From Kordia zhangzhouensis (lineage in GTDB: Bacteria; Bacteroidota; Bacteroidia; Flavobacteriales; Flavobacteriaceae): a DNA stretch of 64,000 bases. A model generated the notes under the pieces. That model did no database searches. It saw only the letters and a program-made list of their open reading frames with translations, and was not told where the DNA came from. The DNA lies in contig NZ_LBMH01000006.1 of assembly GCF_001005305.1 (NCBI RefSeq), forward strand, positions 124,001 to 188,000, written 5' to 3'. Shown here piece after piece: positions 25,175 to 34,233 of the stretch. A program made the translations under genes and the position numbers. Numbering within the stretch: the first letter of the stretch is position 1; each line of letters opens with the position of its first letter.

Positions 25175-26683
25175 ATGAGCAGAAAGGAAGATTTTATTGC
25201 GCACATTGACAATGGATATGCCTCTAAAGGAGATTTTATACAAGTTGGCGCAGCCATGTTAGAAGGAGAAACTATGACAAACTCCTTTATCAAGATTCCA
25301 CTAAAAACCTTAAATAGGCACGGATTGATTGCAGGTGCAACAGGAACAGGAAAAACCAAAACATTACAAGTATTGGCCGAAAATCTATCAGACAAAGGAA
25401 TTCCTGTATTACTGATGGATTTGAAAGGAGACTTAAGTGGTATTGCACAACCTAGTTCTGGACATCCTAAAATTGATGAGCGCCATGCAAAAATTGGTTT
25501 TCCTTTTGAAGCTAAAAGTTTTCCTGTAGAAATTTTATCACTATCTGATCAAGATGGTGTACGCTTACGTGCAACCGTCTCAGAATTTGGTCCAGTGCTT
25601 TTATCTCGTATTCTAGACCTTACTGAAACGCAGGCAGGAATAGTAGCAGTAATTTTTAAATATTGCGACGATCATAAAATGCCGCTACTTGATTTGAAAG
25701 ATTTTAAAAAAGTTTTACAATATGCTACTGATGAAGGAAAAGAAGAATTTAAAGAAGCATATGGACGCGTTTCAACCGCTTCTACAGGAGCTATTTTAAG
25801 AAAGATTATTGAATTAGAACAACAAGGCGCTGACCTATTTTTTGGAGAAACCTCTTTTGATGTGAACGATTTGACACGCATTGATGAAAATGGTCGTGGC
25901 TATATTAACATTATCCGTTTAACAGATATTCAAGACAAACCAAAACTTTTTTCTACATTCATGTTAAGCCTTTTGGCTGAAATTTACGAAACCTTTCCTG
26001 AACAAGGAGATAGTGGACAGCCCGAATTGGTACTATTTATTGATGAAGCGCACTTGATTTTTAAAGAAGCATCAAAAGCATTGCTCAATCAGATAGAAAG
26101 TATTGTAAAGTTAATTCGTTCAAAAGGAATCGGCCTCTATTTTGTAACTCAAGACCCAACCGATATTCCTGATGCTGTATTAGGACAACTAGGATTAAAA
26201 ATACAACATGCTTTACGTGCGTTTACTGCCAAAGATCGAAAAGCAATTAAACTTACGGCAGAAAATTATCCAGACTCTGATTATTATGACACAGCCGAAG
26301 TATTAACTTCGTTAGGAATCGGAGAAGCTTTGGTTTCTGCACTAGATGAAAAAGGCCGTCCAACACCATTAGCTGCTACTATGCTACGTGCGCCAATGAG
26401 CCGTATGGATGTATTAACTGACGCTGAACTGAAAGAACTTATTAATCGTTCAAAGTTAGTTCCAAAATACAATTCTGTAATTGATCGTGAAAGTGCATAT
26501 GAAATGCTAAATGAAAAAATAAAAAAAGCAGAACACTTACATGAAAAAGAATCGGAAGAACGAGTTAATACTTCAAAAAGTACCAGTAGAGCAAGTACTC
26601 GCCAAAACCCAATTGTCAAAGTGCTAACTAGCGCTACCTTTATTCGCAGTGTTTTTGGCATTCTAAAAAAAGTTATCAAATAA
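25175..26683 (+). CDS. HerA-like ATPase / DUF853 family protein
   Basis: A 502-aa P-loop ATPase of the DUF853 (YjgR-like, HerA/FtsK superfamily) group. Walker A is GATGTGKT (about residues 50-57), followed by VLLMDLKGDLSGIAQ, typical of this family. Walker B is LVLFIDEAHLIF, and FVTQDPTDIPDAVLGQLG is sensor-like. The C-terminal 60 residues are charged and variable. The protein is cytosolic, and DNA pumping or unwinding is inferred from the superfamily. It begins a likely three-gene run with a lipoprotein gene (23-nt gap) and a cupin gene (8-bp overlap). Confidence 0.9.
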   Translation: MSRKEDFIAHIDNGYASKGDFIQVGAAMLEGETMTNSFIKIPLKTLNRHGLIAGATGTGKTKTLQVLAENLSDKGIPVLLMDLKGDLSGIAQPSSGHPKIDERHAKIGFPFEAKSFPVEILSLSDQDGVRLRATVSEFGPVLLSRILDLTETQAGIVAVIFKYCDDHKMPLLDLKDFKKVLQYATDEGKEEFKEAYGRVSTASTGAILRKIIELEQQGADLFFGETSFDVNDLTRIDENGRGYINIIRLTDIQDKPKLFSTFMLSLLAEIYETFPEQGDSGQPELVLFIDEAHLIFKEASKALLNQIESIVKLIRSKGIGLYFVTQDPTDIPDAVLGQLGLKIQHALRAFTAKDRKAIKLTAENYPDSDYYDTAEVLTSLGIGEALVSALDEKGRPTPLAATMLRAPMSRMDVLTDAELKELINRSKLVPKYNSVIDRESAYEMLNEKIKKAEHLHEKESEERVNTSKSTSRASTRQNPIVKVLTSATFIRSVFGILKKVIK

Positions 26684-26706
26684 AAAACATTAAAACCCTA
26701 TTCAAC

Positions 26707-27294
26707 GTGAAAAAAAACCTATTTCTAGGAATCATTGCAGCTTCATTGGTAAGTTGCGCCAAAAAAAAGGATCCTTTTTTAATCGAAACGAATCGAATTG
26801 GAAAATTGTATAAAGACATTACTGTAAAACAGCTAGATTCTGTTTTTTCGGCAGATTCTATTGTAAAGCGTATTGGAGAAGGCGACTATGTGCAAGCTGG
26901 AAGCGATACTTATTTGATTTATGAAAAAGGCGGTACTCAATTGCTTACCCTAACACCTACACAGCAACATGATGAAAATGAAAAAATAAAGAATATTCAA
27001 ATTCATGATGCACGCTATAAAACAGCAAAAGGAATATCATTAGAAAGTACATTCAAAGACATTCGTGACAACTTCAAAATTAAATACATCCACAATACAC
27101 TGAAAAATTTAATCATTACTGTTGAAGGAAATGAATATTTTACAATTGATAAAAAGGAATTACCTGAAGATCTTCGGTACAACATGAACTTATCAATTGA
27201 AGCTATACAAATTCCTGACAAAGCAAAAATTAAACACTTTATGATTAATTGGGAACATGAAGAACCTTCTCAAAAAGAGGCAAACAATGAGTAA
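26707..27294 (+). CDS. Hypothetical lipoprotein
   Basis: A 195-aa predicted lipoprotein from a GTG start: LGIIAASLVSC gives lipidation at Cys17. The mature part has no recognised domain. It alternates short beta-like stretches (YLIYEKGGTQLLTLTP, NLIITVEGNEYFTID) and may be a small periplasmic beta-sheet protein. It follows the HerA-like ATPase by 23 nt and overlaps the cupin gene by 8 bp, so it is probably translated from the same message. No function assigned. Confidence 0.8.
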   Translation: MKKNLFLGIIAASLVSCAKKKDPFLIETNRIGKLYKDITVKQLDSVFSADSIVKRIGEGDYVQAGSDTYLIYEKGGTQLLTLTPTQQHDENEKIKNIQIHDARYKTAKGISLESTFKDIRDNFKIKYIHNTLKNLIITVEGNEYFTIDKKELPEDLRYNMNLSIEAIQIPDKAKIKHFMINWEHEEPSQKEANNE

Positions 27295-27661
27295 AAAGAA
27301 ATATCACATACAAAAAAAACCTTTTGTAGTTCCTACCACAGATGGAAAATTGATTGAAGAACATTTTGGAAATGCTACAAACGGTAATTCTCATATAAGC
27401 ATTGCTCATATGATTGCTCCTCCAAAATGGAGTGAACCGTTCCAAACTCCAGAATTTGATGAATACACATACATCATTAAAGGAAAAAAGCAATTCATCA
27501 TTGAAGAAGATACCATTATTTTAGAAGCCGGGCAATCTATTAAAATAGAAAAAAATACACGTATTCAGTATTCCAATCCATTTGATGAACACTGCGAGTA
27601 TATTGCAATATGCTTACCTGCATTTTCTATGGAACTCGTTCATCGTGAAGAACAATACTAA
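27287..27661 (+). CDS. Cupin-domain protein
   Basis: A 124-aa single-domain cupin. The ATG at 27287 overlaps the preceding gene by 8 bp. Motif 1 is degenerate: EPFQTPEFDEYTYIIKGK has the Glu but not the usual His-x-His. Motif 2 appears as ILEAGQSIKIEKNTRIQYSNP, where the metal-binding His is also missing, so metal binding is doubtful. It is a small cytosolic beta-barrel, perhaps ligand-binding. The third gene of the HerA / lipoprotein / cupin run. Confidence 0.83.
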   Translation: MSKKKYHIQKKPFVVPTTDGKLIEEHFGNATNGNSHISIAHMIAPPKWSEPFQTPEFDEYTYIIKGKKQFIIEEDTIILEAGQSIKIEKNTRIQYSNPFDEHCEYIAICLPAFSMELVHREEQY

Positions 27662-27663
27662 TG

Positions 27664-27770
27664 AAAAAGGTGTTTGAAAATACCTTCAGAAACATCTGTA
27701 AAACTGAATTACGCTTTGATTATCTCAATCCAAAAAATTCAGTATAACGGGTTATTCCAAACACCTTTTT
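27664..27770. repeat. Nested inverted repeat between converging genes (possible bidirectional terminator)
   Basis: AAAAAGGTGTTTG (27664-27676) is the exact inverse of CAAACACCTTTTT (27758-27770). Inside lies a second exact pair, ACTGAATT (27703-27710) and AATTCAGT (27736-27743). The whole 107-bp unit fills the gap between the cupin gene and the minus-strand gene at 27783. It can end transcription both ways, but the long interior suggests a small structured element. Confidence 0.6.
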
Positions 27771-27782
27771 ATACAAAGAGAA

Positions 27783-29246
27783 CTATTTAATAATTGTTAC
27801 ATAACGATACGCTGTATTTTTTCCAATATAGCCATATCCATTGGTAGTTCTCGCTCTTGCATACACATTGAAGGAATGTGCACAGGTTACTTTCGGGTTA
27901 AAACTTCCTGCAATATGATGACTTCCCTGCCAATTTCCACTCATCGTTGCAGGATCATACTTTTTATAGACAATATTTTCAGAATCGCCTTCTCCCCAAC
28001 GAGCTGTCAAACTATAATCTAATAAATTACCTTCGGTATCAAACCCTTCAAAATCAATATCGAGAACATCTGTAGGGTTTTGAAGATCTACGATACCGCA
28101 AGCCCCAACTTCTACATTTTTATATTTTATTGAATGAATGCTAACTTCTGGCACATTATTATCAATATACAGAGTTACTATTTGTTCGGGTGACACTGCT
28201 CCTACTTCAACTCCTGCAGCATTGTAAAACTTAACTTTAAACTGATGTACTCCTGTATTTAATTGGGTAGAATTGAATTGAAACAACAAATCATCAATTG
28301 AATAATCAACACCAGCACTTGGCATTTTGTAAAAATTACTACTATCGGGTGAAGCTGCTTCAAGTATATAATCTGAACCATTCCATTTATAATTGTACCA
28401 AGAAGTTACAAACTCAGCAAATGACCCCGAAGTTCCAGAACGATGAAACACTTTATATTTCTTAGCTCCCAATCCTGGTAGTTGATCCATTCTTGAACGA
28501 TTCCCTATAACGTTCAATAGTCCGCCAAAAGCAGAATTTCGTGCATAAATAAAATAATTAGATGCTGTATTAGCGCGTCCAGAAGAATTGATTTTTGTTG
28601 TTGGAATCAATCCAATACTACCAATCACAGGTCCTAAATCAACCGTTGAAATAGCAGGTTTTCTAGAAAAATACAGTGTATGAAGTTTTGAGAAGTCTCT
28701 AAAGAAATTGGTTGGCGTATCATAGTTCAAATTGGGTTTAGACGAGTGTACTCTAAATCCAAACTTTGTATATGAACTAAACCACCACCACAGCAAATTA
28801 ACATTAAGATCACTCAATCGAAATCTGAACTTCCAAATTCGATGAGGGGTTGCCGAGTTTGGCGACACACCAAACGTACTTCTACACGCTGACTTTTGTT
28901 CTTCATTTAACAAACCTGTCCATCGTCCTGCACCTAAATAATATTGTCTTCCTATTTTATTAGGATTACCACGATAGCAACCATAATTAACATCATGATT
29001 TGGGGTAATTGCGCGGTTTCGATTTCTATCAAATGTAAACCAAAAATAATCTTCAGTACCTGGATCATTATGGGTGTCTTTTATAACATCCAACACAACA
29101 TACAAATATTTAGCATCATTTTTTGCCAACATAAAACCTCCGTCAAACGACATTTGATTTTCAATAGCTCCCGACCAAACAGCATCTTCTATTTGATCAT
29201 CTAAAGTAATGGGCGTAGCAGCCCAAAGTGATTTAATTGTTCCCAT
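27783..29246 (-). CDS. Large protein of unknown function with CBM9/DOMON-like N-terminal domain
   Basis: A 487-aa protein. Residues of about 10-200 look like a CBM9-type or DOMON-like beta-sandwich: ITLDDQIEDAVWSGA, FMLAKNDAKYLYVVLDV, YFWFTFDRN and KFRFRLSDLNVNLLWWWF. The remaining 290 residues are beta-rich with no domain I recognise. There are no membrane segments, and the family-typical signal peptide is missing: the sequence begins MGTIKSLWAATPITLDD. Either the protein is cytosolic or exported by another route, or the true start differs (no upstream in-frame ATG is obvious). It stands alone, with a 300-bp regulatory gap upstream. Confidence 0.7.
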   Translation of the reverse strand: MGTIKSLWAATPITLDDQIEDAVWSGAIENQMSFDGGFMLAKNDAKYLYVVLDVIKDTHNDPGTEDYFWFTFDRNRNRAITPNHDVNYGCYRGNPNKIGRQYYLGAGRWTGLLNEEQKSACRSTFGVSPNSATPHRIWKFRFRLSDLNVNLLWWWFSSYTKFGFRVHSSKPNLNYDTPTNFFRDFSKLHTLYFSRKPAISTVDLGPVIGSIGLIPTTKINSSGRANTASNYFIYARNSAFGGLLNVIGNRSRMDQLPGLGAKKYKVFHRSGTSGSFAEFVTSWYNYKWNGSDYILEAASPDSSNFYKMPSAGVDYSIDDLLFQFNSTQLNTGVHQFKVKFYNAAGVEVGAVSPEQIVTLYIDNNVPEVSIHSIKYKNVEVGACGIVDLQNPTDVLDIDFEGFDTEGNLLDYSLTARWGEGDSENIVYKKYDPATMSGNWQGSHHIAGSFNPKVTCAHSFNVYARARTTNGYGYIGKNTAYRYVTIIK

Positions 29247-29440
29247 GATTTTTTTAGTTTTTTGGTTATATTATTTCCATGGGTAAAAATAAACACACCT
29301 AACTACCTGTATAAGAGGCGAAAAACTAATTTAACATAGGAAAAAGACTGTTCATATACAGGTAAAAAAGTACGTGCTTCCTAATTTTTTCCTCTTTCTG
29401 CCTATATACTATGACGTTTTCTATCAATTTTTAGTGTAGA

Positions 29441-29473
29441 TAACGAATTCTAGTTTGGTGCTAACGAATTCTA
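29441..29473 (+). promoter_or_regulatory. Two exact 12-bp direct repeats with 21-bp period (LytTR-type operator candidate)
   Basis: TAACGAATTCTA occurs at 29441-29452 and again at 29462-29473. Two helical turns between same-direction half-sites is the arrangement bound by LytTR-domain regulators. The second copy ends 31 bp before the -7 box at 29505. Confidence 0.6.
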
Positions 29474-29504
29474 AAACCACTTCCTAAAGACAAAATTCAG
29501 CCAC

Positions 29505-29512
29505 TACATTTG
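29505..29512 (+). promoter_or_regulatory. Candidate -7 box (TACATTTG)
   Basis: An exact TAnnTTTG match 38 bp upstream of the ATG at 29551 and just downstream of the direct repeats. No -33 TTG is seen at standard spacing, as expected for an activator-dependent promoter. Confidence 0.5.
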
Positions 29513-29550
29513 AACTGTAATTAAAAAGTAAAACTCAAAAATTAATAGTC

Positions 29551-29766
29551 ATGTGGTACTCAGCAACAACAACGAAAATGATTCAAAAATATTTGAACAT
29601 CTACTCACAGATACAAATGCATTTTGATGTTGAAGGAAATATTCACAGAGTAGATTTATTCCTTGAAGGCAAATGGATTACTAGTCCAACCTTAGCTAAG
29701 CAAATGCAATTGCAACACGTTGTCTTGCCTGTACGACAAAAGGCATCAATACTTTTAAAAAGATAA
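29551..29766 (+). CDS. Small hypothetical protein
   Basis: A 71-aa ORF from an ATG behind a plausible promoter. The sequence is mixed and protein-like (FDVEGNIHRVDLFLEGKWITSP), slightly basic, with no signal peptide, membrane helix or known motif. It ends 20 nt before the structured RNA region at 29787-29920, which could be its 3' UTR and terminator. I do not recognise a family. Coding status rests on length, promoter position and composition, and is moderate. Confidence 0.5.
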   Translation: MWYSATTTKMIQKYLNIYSQIQMHFDVEGNIHRVDLFLEGKWITSPTLAKQMQLQHVVLPVRQKASILLKR

Positions 29767-29786
29767 GTTTAGGTTGGTTAGTTGGG

Positions 29787-29920
29787 AAAAGATCAGCTTG
29801 GCGGCTTTTGATGGCTGTCAAAAGGGACTAGCAAAATGTATTGAAGAGTGGTTTAAAATGCAATACAACTAGTACTATCGATCCGAAAGCAGAGCGATAT
29901 CGCTAAAGCTGATTTTTTTT
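29787..29920 (+). ncRNA. Strongly structured RNA candidate ending in a T run
   Basis: Four helices fit without conflict. P1: AAAAGATCAGCTT (29787-29799) with AAGCTGATTTTT (29906-29918), 13 bp including one G-U. P2: CTTTTGA (29805-29811) with TCAAAAG (29818-29824). P3: ACTAG (29827-29831) with CTAGT (29869-29873), stacked on TGTATTG (29837-29843) with CAATACA (29861-29867). P4: AGCG-ATAT-CGCT (29893-29904). P1 closes the whole unit and its 3' arm is part of an eight-T run. It may be an independent small RNA, the 3' UTR of the 71-aa ORF, or a leader or attenuator for the lipoprotein gene 60 nt downstream. It matches no RNA family I know. Confidence 0.5.
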
Positions 29921-29980
29921 CTAAAAACAAAAATCTAAATCAAATACTCATATAAACAACACATTAAAAACGATTATATT

Positions 29981-31030
29981 ATGAACACAAGAAAAACAAA
30001 AAAGATAGGATTCGTAGGACTTGTATTAGCAATGTGTATTGCATGTTCTCCTAAACAAAATGTAAACGATGTGGCTGAAACTTTTGAAACTGACTCTGTA
30101 GCTACACAACAATCTGTTGTATTTATAGCAGGATATGACGAAGGTTCAAGTACATATTATACAGATGCTAAAAAGCATTTTCAAGAGCAACATTATAAAA
30201 TTGTAGACGATGCTTTCTCTCTTCAAGAAATTATTGCTTGGCTGAATAAAAATCATAATGGACAAGATTATAAAGAGATACATATTATCAATAAAGGAAA
30301 TTCAAAAAAAGGACTCTCCCTTGAAACTACTATACACGGAGAACTACTCTCTGAAACTTCTTTATTGAATTGTTTGAAAGAAGATAAATTGCCTAAGCTT
30401 GAAAATGTATTGGCTGAAGACAGCAAATTAATCTTTCACACATCCGAATTAGGCAAAAACAAACAGCTTTTACAAACGTTAAAGCAAACATTTACCGCCA
30501 ATCATCAGCCCAAAGTATACGCAACACCGCATGCAATGGTATTCAATGGCCAGTTTCAAAAACATTTCCTAGCCAAAGTATTTTATGGGTATTACCCAAC
30601 AGCGCAATCGCCTGGAAACATTGATTTGTCTAAACAATTTATTCGCAAATATCCGTTAGAAAACATTCATTGGTTAGACGCAATTCGCACTCGAGAAGAA
30701 CACGAACCTGGAAAGCCGTTTTCTTATAAATTCAATATTCCGATTCGTTGGGAAGTAACCTTTTCAGATGATGAAGATGTTCCTTCACTAACTGGTAGTA
30801 ACGAAATTATGGATTGGATCGAAGCAAATGAATCCTACAACAATCAATTGAAAGATATGGGAATTGACGTGGAAAAGTTTAGATGGAGCGCATACCAAAA
30901 AGGACAAAAAGTAATTATCAAAGGAAAAACAACTGTTGTTTGTGTATTAAAACCCATCATGCAACGCAACAATCCTTTATCGTACGTACGTACTGAAATT
31001 GACAATGAACGCTACTATACACAACTTTAA
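29981..31030 (+). CDS. Hypothetical lipoprotein
   Basis: A 349-aa predicted lipoprotein: the N-terminus ends VLAMCIACSPK, with Cys22 as the likely lipidated residue. The first domain (VVFIAGYDEGSSTYYTDAKKHF, EIIAWLNKNHNGQDYKEIHIINKG) looks like an alpha/beta fold of the kind that follows a person-of-interest substrate such as a peptide or glycan, but I see no catalytic signature. The C-terminal part is rich in aromatic and charged residues. It lies between the structured RNA and a propeller kinase gene, from which a terminator separates it. Function unknown. Confidence 0.8.
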   Translation: MNTRKTKKIGFVGLVLAMCIACSPKQNVNDVAETFETDSVATQQSVVFIAGYDEGSSTYYTDAKKHFQEQHYKIVDDAFSLQEIIAWLNKNHNGQDYKEIHIINKGNSKKGLSLETTIHGELLSETSLLNCLKEDKLPKLENVLAEDSKLIFHTSELGKNKQLLQTLKQTFTANHQPKVYATPHAMVFNGQFQKHFLAKVFYGYYPTAQSPGNIDLSKQFIRKYPLENIHWLDAIRTREEHEPGKPFSYKFNIPIRWEVTFSDDEDVPSLTGSNEIMDWIEANESYNNQLKDMGIDVEKFRWSAYQKGQKVIIKGKTTVVCVLKPIMQRNNPLSYVRTEIDNERYYTQL

Positions 31031-31066
31031 TGTGAGGAGTTCAACTAGTAAAAGTATACATGCAAA

Positions 31067-31107
31067 GAACAATCTGTACTCAAAATGGCAGATTGTTTCT
31101 TGTTTTT
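31067..31107 (+). terminator. Terminator after the lipoprotein gene
   Basis: AACAATCTG (31068-31076) pairs with CAGATTGTT (31089-31097), extended by a G-U pair, and is followed by TTCTTGTTTTT. Confidence 0.8.
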
Positions 31108-31171
31108 AATCCATGCTTAAGTATTTACTCACTCAATCTTTTATCAAACATAAAAACAACTACTTTTATTC

Positions 31172-31179
31172 TATCTTTG
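31172..31179 (+). promoter_or_regulatory. -7 box (TATCTTTG) abutting the kinase start codon
   Basis: An exact TAnnTTTG match ending only 4 bp before the ATG at 31184. If used, transcription would begin at or beside the ATG, giving a leaderless mRNA. Confidence 0.35.
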
Positions 31180-31183
31180 TTAT

Positions 31184-34100
31184 ATGCAGACATTGAAACC
31201 CACGTACCTTTTCCTTCTATATTGTTTTGTTTTTGTCTCCACATTACGTGCACAAAACGATCAACTTCGTGCGTATACTTTAAAAGATGGTTTACCACAA
31301 TCACAAGTAAATGCCATCACGCAAGATGCGCTAGGTTATTTATGGATTGGTACACAAGGTGGCGGAATTGCTCGTTTTGACGGAATATCTTTTAAGGTTT
31401 GGAATGAAAAAAATGGAATCGGTTCGAACTACATTCACGATTTATTTTTTCAAAAAGACACCTTATATATTGGAACACGTCAAGGCATTTCAATTCGTAC
31501 TAAAAATACTTTTAAAAACTATGCCGCACCGCCAGTATATAACATTGAACACATAAATGGAACTCTATTTCTCGCAACTCGAAAAGGCATTTATCAATTT
31601 ACTCAAAAAGTAACTTCTGTCGATTGTAATGGTGTCATCAACAACACACAAATTAACGATATTCTTTATGATGGAACTTCGTATTGGATTGCTTCGCGTC
31701 GTGGTTTATGGAAAACTGACCGTTTAACCAATGAAGGAAATTTTACAAAACTTATGGATGGTGATTTTAAATCGCTTGTCCAATATAAAGAAAAGGTTAT
31801 TGCTGCGACCTTCTCTGATGGCGTTTTTGCTTTTCCTGCTGAAAAACATACACCCGAACTTCTTTCCTCTCAAACACAAGTCAACACTATCAACTTAATC
31901 AATTCGGATGAGCTTTGGATACAAACAACCAATGCCGGAATACAACGTCTCAACCTATCGGACAATTTGCCCGAAAAACCAATCTCCAAACGAAACGGAC
32001 TCTCGGTATATCACGTTCGTAAAAGTTTTCAAGATCTCCAAAATAATGTATGGATTGGTTCTTCAGGTGGTGGACTGTTCAAGTTTGAAAAAAATAATTT
32101 TAGGCACTATACCAAAGACAACGGACTTACAGCAAATCGTATTTACGCACTTCATTATGCTCAAAATACAATTTGGCTCTCAACAGCAGAAGCTGGTTTA
32201 ATGAAAATTGATTCAACGGGGATTCAACAAGAAAAAGAAACCAGTGAGTATCTTAATGTAAAAGTAAAAACCCTTACAAGTGATTCTCACGGAACCATTT
32301 GGGCAGGAACTGAAGGAAAAGGCATTTATTTATATCAAAAAAAAGTGCGTGACACCATTGTATATGACAGTACTCTTGTAGATGAGATTTCATACGAAAA
32401 GCAACAAATAGAAGATATCTATACAGCAACCATTACCGAAGATGACGGCTTGCCTTCCAATTGGATTCGTACAATTAAAATATATGGTTCTGAAATTTGG
32501 GCAGCTACTTACACCAACGGCATTGTTCGTTTTCAATACGATCATAAAACAAAAAAAATATTTAATCTTACCTCTTATGGCTCTAAGGAAGGCATGAAAG
32601 ACCTCGCTATTCGAGATTTGGCTCGTGATGAAACAGGTCGAATTTGGTATGCGACCAACAAAGGACATTTAGGATATATTAAAAATGGGCAACTTACCCA
32701 CATAGATGCTCAACATGTAACAGGTAGTGAAGTTACAATTGGCACCATCCGTTTTCATAATTATGATATGTATTTAGGAACTTTTGGAAAAGGAATTTGG
32801 TATTCTTATCTATCAAAAGATTTAAAGTTCCAGCCTCTTCAAGGAAAAAAAGAATTATACTCAGACAATATTTATCAATTAATTTTTGATGATAATGGAA
32901 CACTTTGGGCAGGAAGTGAACGAGGTGTAGATCAAATTACTCTTGACACTACAAATGAAATCCAAGAGGTTATCCACTATGGTCGTAATGATGGCTTTTT
33001 GGGAATAGAAACTTGCCATAATGCTATTGAAAAAGACGATAAAGGAAACCTGTGGTTCGGTACTATTTATGGGCTAACACAATACGCTCCTTCTACTTCA
33101 AAAGAAAAAAGCAGCAAACCACAAATTCATTTTGAAGATATTGAAGTGGCATATCAAAGCTTAGATTCAATTGATTTACAACAATGGACAAATTCAAAAA
33201 AGCAGTTGCAACTCACTCAAGATAAAAATCATGTAGCCTTTCAATTTCGTTCAGTTGATTTAGACAATCCCGAAGCAATTTTTTATCGATACAAATTTGA
33301 TGAAGACCAATGGAGTCCGTGGACTAAAGAGAACAAGATTACGTTTGGTGGTTTAGACTTTGGTGATCATACTTTTTTAGCGCAATCGCGCAATAAAGAT
33401 TGGTTGGAAAGCGATCCAATCGGGTTTAAGTTTCATGTAATTCAGCCTTTGTACAAAAAAACGTGGTTCAAAAATGCATTATGGACCATCTTAGGATTAA
33501 TCATAGTTTTTATAGTATATAGTTATATAAAACGTGTTAAAGCTAAAAACCGTGCCATACGAGAACGTTTACAATTGGAAAATCACTTGCTCTCATTAGA
33601 ACAAAAAGCATTGCGACTACAAATGAATCCGCATTTTATCTTTAATGTATTGAACGGTATCAAAGGAATGAGTCGTAATAATATTGAAAAAATGGACAAA
33701 ACAATCAATACGTTTGCGGTACTATTGAGAGAAACTTTAACCAATTCTAGAAAAGACAGTATTACACTTGCGCAAGAAATCAAAACACTTACCAACTACA
33801 TAGAAGTAGAACGCTTAATGGCTAGTAAAGAATTTAAGTACACTATCAATGTGCAATCTGCATTAGATGTAGAAGAAGTATTAATTCCTCCTATGCTCAT
33901 CCAACCTTTTGTAGAAAATGCAATTCGCCATGGTATCATGCCCTTACAGCGAACAGGCGAACTTAACATTGAGTTTACTACAGACAATCAATATTTATAT
34001 GCTACCATTACAGATAATGGTATCGGCATTCAACAATCTAAAGAAAATAAGCCGAAAACCGATCATCAATCTATGGCATTACAAGTAACCAAAGAACGAA

Positions 34101-34213
34101 TCGAATCATTGGCAGGAAGCAATACGTTACAGATAGAAGATCTTTCTCAAAAAGATGCTACCTTAGCGGGTACAAAAATTTCGTTCAAGATTCCATTAGA
34201 AACTGATTACTAA
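31184..34213 (+). CDS. Hybrid-type sensor: two-component propeller, Y_Y_Y domain and LytS-family histidine kinase
   Basis: A 1009-aa inner-membrane sensor. A signal peptide (about 1-24, ending TLRAQ) is followed by a periplasmic beta-propeller of repeated two-component regulator blades (LWIGTQGGGIARFDG, VWIGSSGGGLFKF, IWAGTEGKGIYLY, LWAGSERG). A Y_Y_Y immunoglobulin-like domain follows, then one transmembrane helix at about 767-785. The cytoplasmic kinase has the phospho-acceptor His of QMNPHFIFN (about H816) and the ATP-binding PMLIQPFVENAIRHG and DNGIGI motifs of the LytS/PF06580 class. The partner is the LytTR regulator encoded 219 bp downstream. The ligand is unknown. Confidence 0.93.
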   Translation: MQTLKPTYLFLLYCFVFVSTLRAQNDQLRAYTLKDGLPQSQVNAITQDALGYLWIGTQGGGIARFDGISFKVWNEKNGIGSNYIHDLFFQKDTLYIGTRQGISIRTKNTFKNYAAPPVYNIEHINGTLFLATRKGIYQFTQKVTSVDCNGVINNTQINDILYDGTSYWIASRRGLWKTDRLTNEGNFTKLMDGDFKSLVQYKEKVIAATFSDGVFAFPAEKHTPELLSSQTQVNTINLINSDELWIQTTNAGIQRLNLSDNLPEKPISKRNGLSVYHVRKSFQDLQNNVWIGSSGGGLFKFEKNNFRHYTKDNGLTANRIYALHYAQNTIWLSTAEAGLMKIDSTGIQQEKETSEYLNVKVKTLTSDSHGTIWAGTEGKGIYLYQKKVRDTIVYDSTLVDEISYEKQQIEDIYTATITEDDGLPSNWIRTIKIYGSEIWAATYTNGIVRFQYDHKTKKIFNLTSYGSKEGMKDLAIRDLARDETGRIWYATNKGHLGYIKNGQLTHIDAQHVTGSEVTIGTIRFHNYDMYLGTFGKGIWYSYLSKDLKFQPLQGKKELYSDNIYQLIFDDNGTLWAGSERGVDQITLDTTNEIQEVIHYGRNDGFLGIETCHNAIEKDDKGNLWFGTIYGLTQYAPSTSKEKSSKPQIHFEDIEVAYQSLDSIDLQQWTNSKKQLQLTQDKNHVAFQFRSVDLDNPEAIFYRYKFDEDQWSPWTKENKITFGGLDFGDHTFLAQSRNKDWLESDPIGFKFHVIQPLYKKTWFKNALWTILGLIIVFIVYSYIKRVKAKNRAIRERLQLENHLLSLEQKALRLQMNPHFIFNVLNGIKGMSRNNIEKMDKTINTFAVLLRETLTNSRKDSITLAQEIKTLTNYIEVERLMASKEFKYTINVQSALDVEEVLIPPMLIQPFVENAIRHGIMPLQRTGELNIEFTTDNQYLYATITDNGIGIQQSKENKPKTDHQSMALQVTKERIESLAGSNTLQIEDLSQKDATLAGTKISFKIPLETDY

Positions 34214-34233
34214 ATGTTCTTTGGAGCGATATT

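Larger units (their letters stand above)
29247..29550. other. Divergent intergenic region with direct repeats and a promoter
   Basis: 304 bp between the minus-strand gene at 27783 and the plus-strand ORF at 29551. It contains two exact direct repeats at 29441-29473 and a TAnnTTTG box at 29505-29512, both listed separately. No coding sequence is seen. Confidence 0.55.
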
